From Solirubrobacterales bacterium (GTDB lineage: Bacteria > Actinomycetota > Thermoleophilia > Solirubrobacterales > Solirubrobacteraceae), in the NCBI GenBank assembly GCA_019240015.1, contig JAFAZB010000232.1:1-13090 (forward strand): a stretch of DNA of 13,090 nucleotides. Direction: 5' to 3'. Below, one piece after another: positions 12,338 to 13,090 of this stretch; the stretch's first letter is position 1; each line of letters opens with the position of its first letter. The translations under genes were made by a program, and so were the position numbers. Below the pieces are notes generated by a model, which was given only the letters and a program-made list of their open reading frames with translations, was not told the origin of the DNA and did not search any database.

Positions 12338-13090
12338 CCGAGTCCCCCGACTGCGCGCGGGGACGGGCGCAGCGCCAAGTCCCGCTCGGCCTGTTCGATG
12401 GCCGGCCGCTCACCGGGGCGCGGCTGGCTGGCGCACTCGTGTGGTTGGCGTTCCTGCTGTTCCCGCTGATCGACGCGATCGATAGGCACGGCAGCGCAGC
12501 CCACCACGGGTTCGTGATCGGCGCGGCGGCGTTGTTCGTCGCCGCCTACGTGGCGCTGGTGCTGACCTGGCGCAGCCGCCGGCAGACGGCGCTGACGACG
12601 GGCCTGTTCGCCGTGCTGGTCGCGGTGGCGATCGCCCTGACGCTGGTCGACCAGTCCAATTGGGGATTCCTGTTCACCTACGCCTGCGCCTGCGCGTCGC
12701 TGCTGTCGTCATCGCGGCTGGCCTTCTCAGCGGTCGCGATGTGCACCGTGCTCGCCGGCGTCACCAGCAGCTTGAGCGGCGCCTCGGGCGGATCCGTGGT
12801 CGGGTTCGTCGCCAGCAGCGCCGGGATCGGGCTGCTGATGCTGTTGATGCGCGACCTGCGGGTTCGCAACGAGGAGCTGAGCCGGGCGCGCGCCGAGCTG
12901 GCCCGCCTGGCCGTCACCGAGGAGCGCGAGCGATTCGCTCGCGATCTCCACGACCTGTTGGGCCATTCGCTGTCGGTGATCGCGCTCAAGGCCGAGCTGG
13001 CGGGGCGGCTGCTGCCGTCCAGCCCCGAGCGGGCGGCGAGCGAGATCGCCGAAGCCGAGACGGTGGCCCGCCAGGCGCTCACCGAGGTCC
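12334..13090 (+). CDS. sensor histidine kinase, NarL/DesK type (HisKA_3), C-terminus cut by the window edge
   Basis: An open frame from a TTG at 12334 runs to the window end (252 complete codons, no stop). The N-terminal half is membrane: hydrophobic segments lie near residues 28-45, 57-78, 86-104, 112-126, 128-142 and 150-170, with little outside the membrane. A charged, coiled-coil-prone linker (RNEELSRARAELARLAVTEE) leads to the phosphoacceptor box ERERFARDLHDLLGHSLSVI, with His206, typical of HisKA_3 kinases such as DesK and LiaS. The ATP-binding domain lies beyond the window. The TTG start is chosen because TTGA overlaps the permease stop by four bases, repeating the pattern of this region; no ATG or GTG lies upstream in frame. 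DesK-type kinases beside ABC-2 exporters usually act with a LuxR-type response regulator, expected just outside the window, and control the exporter genes; this is inference. Confidence 0.88.
   Translation, partial: MTESPDCARGRAQRQVPLGLFDGRPLTGARLAGALVWLAFLLFPLIDAIDRHGSAAHHGFVIGAAALFVAAYVALVLTWRSRRQTALTTGLFAVLVAVAIALTLVDQSNWGFLFTYACACASLLSSSRLAFSAVAMCTVLAGVTSSLSGASGGSVVGFVASSAGIGLLMLLMRDLRVRNEELSRARAELARLAVTEERERFARDLHDLLGHSLSVIALKAELAGRLLPSSPERAASEIAEAETVARQALTEV

Overview
The window is very GC-rich and almost entirely coding, with frequent GTG starts and genes that touch or overlap. This looks like an actinomycete. The fused transaldolase-glucose-6-phosphate isomerase, the PPi-type phosphofructokinase and the OpcA-Zwf pair suggest a deep-branching class such as Thermoleophilia/Solirubrobacterales; that placement is inference and was not checked by any search.

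Layout. (1) Bases 1-193, minus strand: the N-terminal part of a TauE/SafE-type membrane protein, divergent from what follows. (2) 259-1287: a phosphofructokinase carrying the Asp104/Lys124 signature of pyrophosphate-dependent enzymes. (3) 1288-1459: a non-coding stretch built mostly of abutting inverted repeats (a 24-bp perfect palindrome, a 28-bp perfect palindrome and a large interrupted hairpin), followed by an AT-richer patch that may hold the promoter of the next operon. (4) 1460-10437: eight same-strand genes, tal-pgi fusion, gnd (short form), zwf, opcA, pgl, ROK sugar kinase, rpiB and a histidine phosphatase. Five of these (zwf to rpiB) are joined by four successive 4-base GTGA stop/start overlaps. 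(5) 10438-10556: an intergenic region with GC-rich inverted repeats and a 14-bp perfect palindrome. (6) 10557 to the right edge: an ABC-2 type exporter (ATPase, permease) and a DesK/NarL-type histidine kinase cut by the window end, again joined by 4-base overlaps.

How the genes fit together. The central block encodes a nearly closed pentose phosphate cycle. A ROK kinase makes glucose-6-P. Zwf, with its partner OpcA, oxidises it. Pgl opens the lactone, Gnd decarboxylates to ribulose-5-P, and RpiB makes ribose-5-P. Transaldolase forms fructose-6-P, and the fused isomerase domain can return it to glucose-6-P. Transketolase and ribulose-phosphate epimerase are absent here and must lie elsewhere. 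The last enzyme resembles both mycobacterial Rv3214-type acid phosphatases and, as recalled, yeast sedoheptulose-1,7-bisphosphatase Shb17. Together with a reversible PPi-type PFK next door, this raises the possibility of a sedoheptulose-bisphosphate branch. That is the most interesting functional hypothesis in the window, but it is not demonstrated.

The exporter/kinase block is probably a separate transcription unit without an obvious metabolic link to the sugar genes.
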